This document shows, piece by piece, positions 1 through 12,894 of a stretch of 64,000 nucleotides of DNA. Where the stretch lies: assembly GCA_019914945.1 (NCBI GenBank), contig CM034100.1, positions 6,957,209-7,021,208 of the forward strand, in the 5' to 3' direction. How positions within the stretch are numbered: the first letter of the stretch is position 1; the number at the start of each line of letters is the position of its first letter. The position numbers and the translations under genes are program-made. The notes beneath the pieces are model-generated. The model worked only from the letters and a program-made list of their open reading frames with translations. It did not search any database and had not been told where the DNA came from. This stretch comes from Typha latifolia. Lineage: Eukaryota; Streptophyta; Magnoliopsida; Poales; Typhaceae.

Positions 1-409
1 ATTAGTATCACATGCTACAAAACAAGAACCAAACTCAAGCTCTCACCTAATAGGCTGTTGCAATTGCTTCCTCTTTTTGTGTCGCTCGTGAGTATTCTAC
101 TACACTTGAGAGTTTCTCTCAAACTACTAGTCTCACTACATTGACATTAAGGCACTAATCTATTAGATTTTGACCTATTTTCGTATTGCCCTATCTGTCA
201 CCTTCGAAAAATCTTTGTGGTTTATAGATTCAGTATGTTGTAACTATATAACCCATGATCCATCCTTGTTCTCTATGAAAATAACTTTTACTCCTAATAA
301 TATATTACTAATGGTTCTCAAATGCTAGCCATATAAGATACATTTCTTCTTCAAATTTATCTATGAACCTTTTCTCCATTAGACAACTTTGTGAAGTAGG
401 CTTGAGGTT
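1..409. other. AT-rich stretch, no gene recognised
   Basis: No convincing coding frame, repeat boundary or RNA gene is visible. It lies upstream of decayed Copia pol sequence in the same orientation and may be an older, unrecognisable part of that element. Confidence 0.4.
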
Positions 410-618
410 AAATTCACTAACTAGGGTTGTAATGTGCATGATCTATGGATTACTCAAATAATTTGGACAAGCCGTAAGATTGGACACTAATTTGAGCTTT
501 GTTCTTTGTAAATTTTGTCCACCCTATTTGCATCAAACATTGCTTTTACTACCTTCTCCAATTTTTAGCACTCTCATCTTGGTCATGCCTCTTTTTCTTA
601 TGTTCAATCATTTGCTTC

Positions 619-697
619 TAGCGATCATTTAGTTCATAGATTTAATAAATTTAGTTCATTTAGCGATCATCTAGCGATCATTTAGTTCATAGATTTC
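619..697. repeat. Short tandem duplication, period about 53 bp
   Basis: The phrase TAGCGATCATTTAGTTCATA starts at about 619 and again at about 672, each copy followed by a similar AT-rich stretch. It lies inside the decayed Copia sequence and adds to its frame disruption. Confidence 0.6.
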
Positions 698-1535
698 ATT
701 AAATTTGATTGTGTTTCTTGTCAGCTAGGTAATCAAACGCATTTATCTTTTAATAAAAGTGACTACTTCTACACCTTTTGATCTCGTCCAATCGAACACC
801 TTGGGTCCTTCTGCAATTTCTATTGAAGGGGGATCTCATAATTTTATTATCGATGGTTATTCTCGTTACACATGGATATATCTCTTAAAGCATAGATCTA
901 AACTTTCTCAAACACATTACAATTTTCACAAAATAATACAAATATAATTTTCCACAAATATTTTTCGTTCAAACAATGGTATGGAATGTAATGAAAAATC
1001 ATTTATATTTTTTAACAACAAAAAGTAACCATATCTCATCATTCTTGTCTTTAAATCCTTAGTAGAATGGTCACATTTTAGATATTGTAAGGTCTCTTCT
1101 TATTTCTACTAGTCTCTAAAAGATTTTGGGAGGAAGATTGCCTTATATTCGTTAATTTAATCAATCGTGTTCCATCTCTAGTCATCTAAAATAAAAGCTC
1201 TTATGAGCCTCTATATGGCATTGTACATAACTATAGCTTACTTTAGGCTTTTGATTACTCATGCTTGCTTCGTTTTCCACAACTTGAATGCACAAAGTTA
1301 GAACCACATTCTAGGCTATGTTTTTTCTTGGTTATGGATTGAGCAAAAAGGATATAGTTGCTACTATCCCATAACCAAACATCTTCGACTGTCTTGTCAT
1401 ATAGTATTTTGGGAACACACCATATCTTTTGCATCTATATCTTCGATTCAATTATCAATCTTCACTAATTCTACCAATGATTTGTTTCTTGAGCCATCTA
1501 ATACTACTACAAGTGAAATAAATATTATGGGAGAT

Positions 1536-2097
1536 TAGGGGTGAAAACGGGTCAGATTAACTTTGACCCGACCTGATTCGGATTGGATTCGGATAAAAAA
1601 TTTCTATCCGATTCGAATACAGATAGAATTTTTGAAAAAAATTCAGATACGGATTCGGATACGGGTCGGATATATTTTTTGAATTCGGATATCCGTTTAC
1701 CCGCATATTTTTTTAAATGATTTATAGTTTTTAGTTTGCTTATTTAAATAGTAAATATTAATATTGTTACTAATAATACGTTATATATTATTTATTGAGA
1801 TTAACTTCTCTAATTTTATAAATTTGACATACAAAAAAATTATTTGTTGTAAAACTCTTAATAATTTTATGTTAATTATATCTAAATAAAATATTATAAT
1901 TATTTTAAATTTAATAAATATCCGTTTAAGATATGATCCTCCATCCGAAAATTATTCATATCCGTTAAGTTAGGATATGGTTTTAAATTTTGCTATCCAT
2001 CCAATATCCATATCTGAATCCGTATCCGTACTAAAAATATGGATTCGAATATGGGTTAAGCACGATCTGATCCGTATCCGATCCGTTTTCACCCCTA
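1536..2097. mobile_element. hAT-type MITE, 562 bp, intact ends
   Basis: The element begins TAGGGGTGAAAACGG (1536-1550) and ends with its exact reverse complement (2083-2097). It is flanked by a perfect 8-bp direct repeat TGGGAGAT at 1528-1535 and 2098-2105. An 8-bp target duplication with a TAGGG-type terminus is the hAT-superfamily signature. The interior has no ORF of note and carries repeated subterminal GGATTCGGAT/ATCCGTATCC motifs near both ends and an AT-rich core, as expected of a non-autonomous element. It was inserted into an existing Copia fragment. A partial inverted copy lies at about 11446-11733. Confidence 0.9.
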
Positions 2098-2760
2098 TGG
2101 GAGATCAATCTTCAGTTATTTCAAGTGTACCTGATGAACCTAATGCTACATTGCATAATATTGAGTTAAATCTATGTTCGTCTAGTTAATGCAACTATTG
2201 TTCATCTTCAAGATTATCATTGTTTATGCTCTTCTAGTTCACAAACCTCACACTTATTATAAGGCTAGTGCTAGCCCTCTTTGGTAGAGAGCTATGATTG
2301 ATGAATTAGATGCCTTTACCAAATCTCATCCAGGGGACTTGGTATATTTGCCTCTTGGAAAATCTACAGTAGGATGTAAGTGGATTTATAAAATCAAGAC
2401 TCAAGCAGATGAATCAATGGAGTGATATAAGGTTCACCTTGTTGAGAAAAGCTTACCCAAGAATATGGTATCAATTATGATGAGGCTTTCGTACCTATAA
2501 TACCTCACTTTTGCTAGGTCCTTACTTGCAATCACTGCAGTTTATCATTGGCATTTTTTCTATATAGATGTCAAAATACCTTTCTTAGTAGTGAACTTAC
2601 AGAGGAAGTATGCCTCCACCAGGTTGTCGTGGAAAGTTTGCAAGCCTTGTCATGCCCTTTAGTATCTTAAACAAATTCCTAGAGCTTGGTTTGCCAAGGT
2701 TAGCTCTCTAGTTCAACAAGGATTTATCTCTAAGCCTTCTGACTCTACACTCTTTACCCA

Positions 2761-3844
2761 TAGAAAAGCCCTAAATTTAATCACAAACCAAGGTAGGTTT
2801 GGGTCTAGTCTAGGGCATGTTTATGGGCTAACCAATGGAGACTTGGTGCATCTTTGCCTAAAGGGGACAAGTCTAGATCAAAGAGCGGGCTTTCCAAAAT
2901 TGTGAGCAAGTAAGGTTTGGACTAGGGCACAGCTCAGGCTTGATCACAAGAGTTTAAATCGACCAATGGTCATACTCTAGCTGAGCTTTGGTGCATGTCG
3001 GCCCAAAGGCTAAGTGTCCATATCAAGAAGTGTAACCAATCAAGAAATGAAAATGCCCAGGAGATGTTGGACCAAGGCTCCACCTAGTTGTGTTGGTCAA
3101 TTGATGTTGGACCAAGGCTCTACCCAATGAAACTATGAACCCTCAAGTCTGATTTGATCGCATGCATAGACTAACTGATTGGGCCTTGGGCTAGCTGGTT
3201 GGGATTTTGACATGTTGTGGATTGTGGGCTATATATCATAAAGGGTCAAGTGGCCAACCTATATAGGAAATGCCTTCGGAAGGGCTAGGACCAAGTCTTA
3301 ATTGTGGTCCCAGGTTGAGCAATGTTGAGAAGCAAGAGGAGAGCTTGATTGGTAATGGTTTGCAGCTTGACCTGGGTTGACTGGACCACAAGTGCATTCA
3401 AGACTTGTGGGAATGCATCCGAGATAAGTATGTGGCTAACTTAAATATTAAAGACTTTTTTGTAATTTAGATCATAGCTCAATTCAAATATGGTAGACAT
3501 TTGGGATTAGATGTAAGGGGGTGAACATCACTGGATGGTAGATGTGCGTCGATTGAGAGATGAGGTTGGTGATAGGCCATAGGACAGGAAGGTGAAGCTG
3601 GTGTTTCCATGGGTGTAATGACAACATTTTTGTGTTTGTTCAATTGTGAAGGAGATAGGATAGAGCTACACACATGTGTGACTATTGCCTTTATCGATGA
3701 TTCTATCACTAGACCTATCGTGTGATCTTGGATCTATGATCTATGAGTGTCTCCACATTCTAATTCTCATAGGTCATGGTAGGACTCCACTTCCCTATAG
3801 TTATGCTATTATTGGTCAATGTACTCAACATTCGAATCGTGTAT
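2761..3844. other. No gene recognised
   Basis: The stretch has fairly balanced base composition but no coding frame of family resemblance. A short direct repeat (GATGTTGGACCAAGGCTC) occurs near 3063 and 3102. It may be further decayed retroelement sequence. Confidence 0.4.
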
Positions 3845-4096
3845 AGGATTGTGCAAATCCATGGTAGTAAGTGTGTGATATCTGTTTATGAGTGTGTTAA
3901 TTACTTCTTGATTTAATATGCACAAGTCCATAGTAGTTGTCGAATAGGTGAAGGGGCCATGTCATATACTAGGATTGTGCAAATCCATGGTAGTAAGTGT
4001 GTGATATCTGTTTATAAGTGTGTTAATTACTTCTTGATTTAATATGCACAAGTCCATAGTAGTTGTCGAATAGGTGAAGGGGCCATGTCATATACT
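3845..4096. repeat. Tandem duplication, 2 x 126 bp
   Basis: Copy 1 (3845-3970) and copy 2 (3971-4096) both start AGGATTGTGCAAATCC and agree almost everywhere by eye; the one difference noticed is ATGAGTG versus ATAAGTG. A few bases of a third unit (AGGAT) follow at 4097. No ORF continues through both copies. The near identity implies a recent duplication. Confidence 0.93.
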
Positions 4097-7000
4097 AGGA
4101 TAGCATTGGATATGGCGGAATAAGACTGCGAATAAGCATGGCATTGACATCGCTCATCTACGATCTATATGTAGGTTCGGATCCTCCATTGCCTTTTATC
4201 TCGTAGAGAGCCGTCATCAACTCAATGAGGGAAGAATGCATCATCGCCAACATGACTGGGTGAACATATGGTATCAAGAAACTTGGATCTATCATTTTCC
4301 TCCTTATAGACATGACTCTAGTGGTGGACTTGTCGAGAAAGGTTGGCTCTACACCAAAATGATGTGTCTTAGCAAAGAGTTGCATTCAATTTAGTCTAAG
4401 ATAGTAAAGAGGGTTCCTTGTTGTTTGGATGCGGTGTGCACCGGCCCTAGTTGGTGTGCACTGAGGTCAGGCTGGCGCAAGCTACTTGTGGGTTCCTGCA
4501 AGTGATGCACACCAATTAGCAGCCTGGTAAACATAGTGGGGCTAATCTGGAAAGTTGTTGCACATAAAGCTTTATGTGAAATTTATAGGAAATGTAGGAG
4601 ACCGTGGGATGGTGATTGCATCAAGGAATGGTTGTGGAAATATTTAGCTAAGTGGTAGGATAACGTTGGATTTAGATATGAAAGATAGTAGATGAATTAG
4701 GCTAATACTAATGTGGGCGATGGTGGAATATGGGTTATAGTTTTTGTAGGAAAGTGCATCATTGTAAAGAGGGTCAACGCAATGAACAAGAAAGTCGCTA
4801 GCAAAGTTGAGGAGAAGTTTTGATGTATATATATATATATATATATATAAAGATAAATTAATTTAGTAATTCAATATATGTCTAAGACACAAGCCATAAA
4901 ACCCTATTTAATAGAAATAAAATAAAGAGTGCTAAAGTAACCAAAACTGAATAAGAAACAAACTAATAAGTTTATTGAAACCAGTCTTTATATCTCTTAT
5001 TAATTGGATCACGGTTCTGCCTCTAATAGATGATGAATAGGAACAAAGTCTGATTATTAAAAACATAGATAACACATCACCGATCCAATGTCCCTGATAT
5101 CTATTTTGCGGATGTCAAATAAATATCTACTTATTATTTTGTCAAACTATGCAGACCGTAAATTCTTGTAATTCATGGACTAAGGCTAATTTTGATTTTG
5201 ACTGAATTCAAACTTAGAAGATAAGGCAAAAACGAATTGATAAGAACCTCAAAATAGTTAGAAGTGAAATATGTCGATTAACATTGAAATACATACATCT
5301 TCTTAGTCTAAATTTGAAAGATAGAAGAGTAGAAGAGGAGGGGGAAATATTGTGTAAAAGAGAGGATCAGCAAGGAACTTCGCTAGGAGAAAAAAAGAAA
5401 AAAGGAAAGACTAGCTGATGAGGGATGCACCAAGGAGGGGGAACCCAAGTGTTATATAGATAGATGTGAGAATTTTTAGGTTAGAACATGGGTTGTAGCC
5501 TTTTAGGTTAAGTATAGGTAAGAATACTTTAGTAATGCCCTTAGGGCAATTAACTCAGCTCGTATGATAAATTCAGTTAGACAAAACAAATGTAGGGTGT
5601 GTTTCTACAAATATTTTATTAAGCATCATGTGCTACTATAAGTATTAAAAATACAGAGTATAAATCACAATTATGTGAAAAAATACAGTGTAAAACACAA
5701 TTTTTCTAATAGAAATATTTCTAGTGGAGCAGGCTCGCTTAGTTTAACTAGCCCAAGGCCTATGTAGGCATGTAGCCATTCACCAATTGGGCCAGGAAAA
5801 AGCCTTATCATTTAATTATTCCAATGTTATAGTACGTTGCAATACACAGGACAATAGAAGAAATAATCATACTAGATACTGAACTAATGCATATTTTACC
5901 ATACTTCTTTATATATTTTGTTGACACTTTGATTCCTCAACTATCTTATATCTATTACCTCCTTAAAATATTAACAAAAAATATCAATACATCATCTTAC
6001 TCAACTTTTCTCTCTTTCTTCTCTCTTAAATAAGGATAAAATATCTAAATGTGCTAACACATGACAGTTATATAATATTTTTTAATGAAAAAAAACTAAT
6101 AAATAACTAGAATAGGCGTTTTGAAGGTTTAACGTATTATAATAATCTTCTTTTTTTTCGAGAGAAGTCCTGCATTTCAACTTCGTTGGGTTTATGTGTG
6201 CTAGAGGATCCACAATATTATGGACTTAGGACTTTTAAATATATAGATAAACATTACAAATGTAGGTTTATTAACATTCCTTCATCTCTAGATTATTGCT
6301 CTTAATCTTTTACTTGTTAATTAGTACACCTAATAGGATTTTAACAAGCACTTCATCATCCTCACATGATTCAAGCATCTACTCATCACACCAATATTGT
6401 TCATGTGCTGGAAAGAGATTAGCATACATGCCTTTCAAGTAAATTAATCAATCATCATCCCATCTCCAATTGTTATCTAGTTTCAAGTACCATTCGATTG
6501 TACCTTTTGCTTCAATCAAGTAATTTATTTTACTATTTGATGTTGGCTTTTTTGCTGACCTTATTCCGACAAAGCTCTTGCTTTACAACTCTATTGGACC
6601 GTCTTGGATGTTAATTACTCTACTAGATGCATTACTCATTGAGGTGAGTGATGCCACTGCCATTGCAAAACTTCATTTCTTTGCAACTTCCCTTCTCCAT
6701 TAATACAAGTTGCTGTCCCTTGAAGGAGGTACTACTACTCAGAATAAATGGTAGTAGATTTTGGAACAATTCACAAGTGGTGAAAAGAAAAGAATATTTT
6801 GATGACTCATTGATAGAGTATCAGATGTGAATAGGATATACCCTATTTTAATTTCAATAATATAACTAGCATATTTGATTAGACGTAGTCAAAATAGAAT
6901 ATTAAGGGACACAAAAATACAGCTGCATTATCTTCTTAGTTAGCTAAATTAAACTTCTTGCTTTGGGTGATTTGTAGGCGAAAATAAAATGACTTTTGGC

Positions 7001-9323
7001 CTTGAAGGATTATCTTTGTTTTTATTTCGATTTGCAGATCTCTCGAAATCTTGAATTATAATCAGTAGCTAGGTATATATCCAGTGATAAATTATAGAGA
7101 GTAAAAAGTGTTTCAGATAGTTCTACAAAGTGAAATGAAAAATAGATCCACTGTGTTATGGATCTAATTTTTGATAGGATTATGGTTGTAATGATGACAC
7201 AAAAGCCTTTACGTGTTCATTATACGATCCACAGTGTTTACCCGCGTGCTTGAATAATGCAACCAAGAAAGATAGGGTAGCTCGTTAAAGTCTCTACTAG
7301 CTAAAGAGAAAGAGATTCCAAAAGAGACGTCCACTTTCTAAGAGTTTGAATTCAAAAGATCGAGCACAGCAAAGATGAATAAGAACTCCATGGCCACCAC
7401 TTGTATACCTCCCTTGAATCCACAATCCTACTAGAAAGGAGTTTCTAGAAAAGTTTGATACTATTCATATGTATTAGCAAATGCTCTATTTCTACTACGT
7501 ACTTAATTCATGCGAAAGCATGAGATATGTTGCTGTTTCACTGTCTAGTACTCTGTGATTTTAAATGATTACCAAAAGTTGCACCTGAGGCCTGTACGTA
7601 TTTAAGAGTCAGTTAATAGCTTAAGTTTTTGAAATAGTTAATTCTTGTCACAATTATGAGCCATAATGATGGAAACTATTAACCTTACCAGAAAATTATT
7701 GTCAGATTATCTATTGATTGATGACAGACTTGTTTTTGATAAATTTCTCTCGGACTTTTTTTATTTTCGCTTGTTGCTATTTTCCTAAGAGATAAATCTT
7801 CATCCATGACATGCTTTCAAACCATCTATCAATGGCTTTCTTCTTCATGTTCTCGTTGCCCACTGAATATAAAGTAGAACTAAGAGAACTAGAAAAATGA
7901 GCATATTTATGAGCAAGCAACCACCATGACTCTGATCTAATGAATGAGAGAGCTTTCATAGCAGCCAAAATAAGAGTGGTTTCATATAAAACAACCATGC
8001 AATCACATCACATGTTCCTTTTGTTGCTTCCAAGGAAAATGTTACTCTCTAACAAGGAAAAATGAGGTGATACTCACTCTTGCACAACACTACAGATGCA
8101 GCTGCTTGCAAGTACTCTCTTTGTAATCTACCTTGATGTTATTGTGCACAAGGTGGATCTAATTAAGGAACTGATCGCTTTGGGCACAAGTGTCCTTCCA
8201 TAGTTGATATTTTGCAAGGAAGACATTCAAATACTTCTTTATCCTTGTCATGTGTGGTTTAGCTTGATATTAACCACGCCTTCATATTTTAAACTTAAGT
8301 GTTTAAACTTTTGTATTTTAGACCAAGTTGAAATTATTATATTTTTCATCTAAAATTAACACAAACTATTCCTATTATTATTATTGACGCTAATATTTAT
8401 TATCGTACGTAACTTGATAAATTATCAAACTAGTTGTTATCATCAACTTGTTGTATTTATGTGGGGGTAAATTGAGTCTTTTTCATACATTGTTAGAGTT
8501 CAACTAAACATAGGAATAAGTTAAAATCGACCCAAACTACTACAAAAGATAAATTATAATTTACTCATTGAATAAAATAATCACTTATATTTTAGTCTAA
8601 TTAAAAAAGAACTTTTCATTTTAACACATCTCTAAATCAATTTCTTCTGCCTGCGAACCATCACCTTCCCTTAGTTTATAATATAACCTTTCAAAAACCT
8701 TGTGTTTCTTTCCTCTCTTCCTTTTATGTATTAAAATAAAAACCAATCTAGAAGGCATATTAATTAGTATAATGACAGTTAAAGAATCGTTTCTCTTCTC
8801 TTCTTTTTTTTTCTATTTTTTTTTTCTCATAAATCAAAATGTGAAAATCGTAGACGATTTGATCGATTTAAATATTTCTTTAAACTATTAAATTAACATC
8901 ACATCGATCTTGTATTGTTCTCTCATTTCAGACCTTAATTGATGTGAACTTTGACCAAGCGGTGCTATTAATTATTGCATTTAGAAAACAAAAATGTACA
9001 GCTATAGCATGAAACAGACAAAGTTTGAAGGTCCAAAAGTCCTCCATTTGGTCCCCATAAGGCCATAACGAGGATAACAAACGTTAAAAAAATACTGGGC
9101 TAGGTTGTAATGTGTTATCCAGATACGAATCATATAGGAGAAGACTATATTTTGACTCCAGTAGACGAGTCCAATTTACTAGATAAATTTTGATTCACAT
9201 GTACTTTGCATTCTATTCTTTTCAGCATCAGTCCAAAGCATCAGTCACCAAGGTTGACTAATTTTATGCACAGCCACTGGCAAATATTGGGTGCTGTCTA
9301 ACCAGTTAAATTCTAGCAAGTAT
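4097..9323. other. Long gene-poor stretch
   Basis: AT-rich DNA without a recognisable gene on either strand. The ORFs here are short (60-76 codons) and resemble no family I know. A (TA)n microsatellite lies at 4825-4849. The part at 5340-5560 has a purine-rich block followed by a TATATAGATAG phrase and could be an old LTR, but no partner copy was found. Confidence 0.4.
4825..4849. repeat. (TA)n microsatellite
   Basis: Uninterrupted TA dinucleotides for about 25 bp in an AT-rich setting. Confidence 0.9.
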
Positions 9324-9566
9324 TGGCGTTTGGTTTATGCATAAAAATATTTTATTTATGAATCAGGTAAGTATATTTTGTAACTAAATATTTTATTAAT
9401 TTATATTTCGATTAAATCTTATATAAAATAAGTCACCTGATAATTTATACATAATTTTTTATCACAGATAAAAAATAGGATAAAGTAGTTATACATATTT
9501 TCTAAGATGTACCGAGGTGTGTATAGAGTTATCTTTTAAAAATTTTATGCACAAACCAAACAAGGC
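9324..9566. mobile_element. MITE with GGCGTTTGGTTT termini, about 243 bp
   Basis: The left end GGCGTTTGGTTTATGCATAA pairs imperfectly with the right end TTATGCACAAACCAAACAAG, giving an inverted repeat of about 25 bp around a non-coding AT-rich centre. The length, missing ORF and TTTGGTTT-rich termini fit a plant MITE. A clean target duplication was not identified, so the superfamily is open. Confidence 0.65.
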
Positions 9567-9983
9567 TCTAGTTATTTTAGTATAATGTGTAATAATTACA
9601 CTAGATATAATATAAAATTCAAATGATAGTTTGGAAAATGACTAAAATATATTTTATTATGAACGGACGAGGAGAAGAGAGAGAAATGGAGAAAGAGAGA
9701 TTAAAATAATATTAAAGTGATAATTTTTAATGATAAAATAATAATTATAAATATAAAAAGGATTTGGACAAACTTGTCGTATGGAAGATCGAGACTCTAG
9801 CCTTATTTTCTTTGAGTTTACGAACTCCCTCTGAACTGGTTCAGAGACTCCTAAACTAGTTTAGTAATCAGATATCTTTTTATTTATTTTTATATCTAAT
9901 CAAATTTACTCTATAAAATATCAAGGCTAAAAAGTGAGACTAACTAATCGAATTCGGGACTTAGTCCTAAGATGTTTTTAAAA

Positions 9984-10019
<36 letters not shown>

Positions 10020-10872
10020 CCAACGATTCTAATATAGCTAGGTCTTGATCGGTTGTGCTTGATTATTTTTTTCTACTTACAATGAGATGTTTTTTATCAC
10101 TAAAAAAAAAAGTCAGGGTGTGATTCACAAATAGGGGAATATATAGTGTAAATTATAAAATCTTATAGGTTGTAAGATGTAAATCCCATTTTCTTGATTC
10201 ACTTTTAGGTACAAAGTGTGCAACTTAGCATGTAGTAGTATTCTAGTAGGGATTCGAACCCACAAAATATAATAAACTAAGCACAAGTTATATTACATAC
10301 GTAAATTATATTTATGGGTAATATATACATAATATATTAATATATTATGAGAAAATTTATCAAAAATACTCCCGCATTCACATCCAAATGGAAGTTTATT
10401 ATTTTTGACTCCTACTTTTTATTCGTAATTTCTCAAAATTACTTTATGCTAACAATAAATAATACAAAATTAGTCTCTATAATACCTCTTATTTGACTTT
10501 AAAATCTAATTTTAAAGTTATTTTATATTTATAATTATTTTAAGTCATCTATTTGGTATTGGGCTATTAAGAAAATTTAAGATATAATCTCAAGCCAAGC
10601 TTCCTAAATAATCGGATACAAATAATTTTAAGATATAAATATGGATGGGATAATTTTCATATAGAAGATCATATCTTAAAAGGATAAAAACTGAAATATA
10701 AATTAATTATGACTTTTCTTTTGGAGACGATTAACACAAAACATTAAGAGTTTTAAAATTAATTCTTACATGTCAAATACATATAGGAGTCGTTTTGATT
10801 TCTTATATTTAGAAATGCATATATATTAAGGGATAGATATTTCTCTAGACGTTGTATGTGGAGAAACAAATA
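9567..10872. other. No gene recognised
   Basis: AT-rich DNA with a (TA)n tract at 9986-10016. About 10113-10213 has weakly inverted ends (GTGATTCACAAAT against ATTTTCTTGATTCAC) and may be a very small MITE, but support is thin. Confidence 0.35.
9986..10016. repeat. (TA)n microsatellite
   Basis: About 31 bp of pure TA dinucleotides. Confidence 0.9.
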
Positions 10873-11353
10873 GCTTGTTTGGTTGATTGTATTCCGTAAC
10901 GCTATATTTGGTAAACACATATTTAGTAAATAAGTATTTTATTAAAGGAGAATAAGAGAGGAGAAGAAAGATAATTTAGGGTTGAGAATGAAAATGAGAG
11001 GATACGAGAGAGAGAGATCGGTTAGGATTGAAATGAGAGGTAAAAGATGGGTTAGGTTAGGGTTGTTAGATACAATCTTTTGGCATCCATTTGATCTAAG
11101 TGGATGTCAAAAGATTGCATCTAAATAATTTTTTTAAAGGGATGATTTTCTTTTCACTCATGAATTATCATCCTTTTTCATAGTGATCTTTTGAACTATT
11201 AGGAATACCTCACTTAACCTCTTCCATTAGGGAGTCATTATGTACAAAAAAAATTTAGGAGTTTATGTGTAGAAAAGGGTGATTGTTTAGGAGGTAAAAA
11301 GAGAATTATCCTCTTTTAAAATATTACTTTTTAGCGTGCACCAAATCAAACAA
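10873..11353. mobile_element. Possible MITE with a central hairpin
   Basis: The left end (GCTTGTTTGGTTGATT) and the complement of the right end (TTGTTTGATTTGGTGCACGC) form an imperfect inverted repeat, and the interior holds a strong stem-loop at 11068-11122. There is no ORF. The target duplication is unclear, so the boundaries are provisional. Confidence 0.35.
11068..11122. repeat. Hairpin: 22-bp stem, 11-nt loop
   Basis: AGATACAATCTTTTGGCATC.. (11068-11089) pairs with 11101-11122 with two mismatches (20 of 22) around an 11-nt loop (11090-11100). It could be foldback DNA of a MITE or a source of small RNAs. Confidence 0.8.
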
Positions 11354-11445
11354 TAATTTTTATATTATATACTACATCTATTAATGCAGCATCTAGAAAA
11401 GCTCCCCATAAAGTTAAGCAAAATCAATCTTTACGAGTAGTATAA

Positions 11446-11733
11446 AATATATCATTAGTAACAATATTAATATTTATCATTAAAATAAAGTAATTAAAAA
11501 CTATAAATCATTTAAAAAAATATGCATATAAACGGATATCCGATATCTATATCCGTATCTAAAAAATTATATTCGACCCATATCTGTATTCTTATATCCG
11601 AGTTTTTTTTTTCCAAAATCCTACTTATATCTAGATCCATATTCGAATCGAGTAGAAATCTTTTACCTAAATCCAATCCGAATTAAATCAAATAGCTGAT
11701 CGGGTCAGAGTTAATCTAATCGGTTTTCACGGC
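11446..11733. mobile_element. Partial inverted copy of the 1536-2097 hAT MITE
   Basis: Read on the minus strand this matches the left half of the intact MITE: the subterminal ATCCGTATC/GGATATCC motifs, the block CTATAAATCATTTAAAAAAA (11501-11520) and the CGGTTTTCAC terminus near 11720-11730. The other half is absent and homology stops near 11446. The match is clear but diverged, so this is an older truncated family member. Confidence 0.8.
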
Positions 11734-12599
11734 CAGTGATGATGGGATAGAAGAAGTAGATTTGTATGCACTGCACTCTGCTGCTATTCCTGGAGGATTT
11801 GGATTCTTTGCAGTCTGAGTAGTTGGCAGATGCTTTTTGGAAAGTTGTAGAAACAAAAACATTGCAAACTATTTTGGCAGCGAATCTTTGCAAGGAAGGA
11901 AGCAAAACGGATTTTGCTTCCTCAGCTTCACTGGCATTAATTTGCGATCTTTGTTAGAAAAAGGAACGAAAAAGAAAAATTCTTCTTCTCACGAATAACT
12001 GAAGATAATATTGGAAGAGAAAGAAATGGGATTAAAGAAGAACAGAGCCAATGCAACCATTTAGTAGTCCATAGTAGTAAATTTAGGTACACCAACTAAA
12101 ACTATCAATAATTCAATCCAAACCGGACTGTTCTTAAATGGCTGAAAGATGATAAGTACTCCTCAAATTCAAATGCCCCCTAATGGTTTGCCAATGAAAT
12201 AGAGCTTAAATGGTCTTTTATTTTTAAGTAAACGGTTCGTAGACATCTAATATTAATTTTGAAAGCGAGTTACAAGCTAATTCAGTTGGTGAGCAATTTT
12301 TTTTACGAATATAAATTGCTTATATTAGTTTAAATCTGCTTATGTTATATGATTATTATTATTATTTTTTTTTGAGTATTTTCCAATACTCAAGATGGGA
12401 GAAGATTACTCATAAAGATTAGTTACAGAATTGTTCATGCAAACTTTTTATTTACTATGGGTATCAAAAATTGCTCATCAAGTTAGTAATTTTTATTGAA
12501 TAAAATTATTATCTCGGAGAGCGAGCGATTCTCTTTTTAACATGCATTATGTGCTATCCATTTGGATTTAGTCACGTACTCGGATAACAATCTAAGCTC
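11734..12599. other. No gene recognised
   Basis: AT-rich non-coding stretch between two MITEs. No ORF of family resemblance was seen. Confidence 0.4.
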
Positions 12600-12860
12600 G
12601 AGTTTTTCACCAAACTACACCTCTTCCTAATGTTGTTCTATCGGAAATAGATTGCACTCCAAACTTAATACCAAAATAAATTTATTTCATTATAGTTATT
12701 ACTAAAATGCTAAGTTTATCAATGTTTTATTTAAGAAGGGTAAACGCTAATAAATTTAGCATCTTCTTCTAAGCAATAAAAAGAAAAAGAACTAAAAAAT
12801 GTTAGCTGAATCTACCAACGTTTCATCAAAAAATTTAAAATAAATTACTATAAGTTCAAC

Positions 12861-12894
<34 letters not shown>

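Larger units (their letters stand above)
410..2760 (+). pseudogene. Decayed Ty1/Copia pol remnant, split by a MITE
   Basis: Conceptual translation in shifting frames gives, in order, a GAG-pre-integrase-like stretch (a HDL..RKIGH-like segment near 440-480 and HASFSYVQSF near 580-620), an integrase-like piece (DGYSRYTWIYLLKHRS near 850-900) and, after the MITE, the start of the reverse transcriptase (AMIDELDAF near 2290 and GCKWIYKIK near 2370-2400). This is the normal Copia order of integrase before reverse transcriptase. Stops and frameshifts are frequent, the integrase catalytic core is unreadable and no LTR was recognised, so the element is an old fragment. The segment 1536-2105 is a later insertion and duplicated target. 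Confidence 0.75.

Noticed and set aside
7777..7998. 73-codon minus-strand ORF with no obvious repeats
   Set aside because: It reads like ordinary protein but matches no family I know, has no adjoining exon with good splice sites, and lies in AT-rich non-coding DNA.
10249..10261. GGGATTCGAACCC, a tRNA T-arm / pol III B-box-like phrase (minus strand GGGTTCGAATCCC)
   Set aside because: No acceptor, D-arm or anticodon arm can be formed on either side and no A-box was seen, so neither a tRNA nor a SINE is supported.
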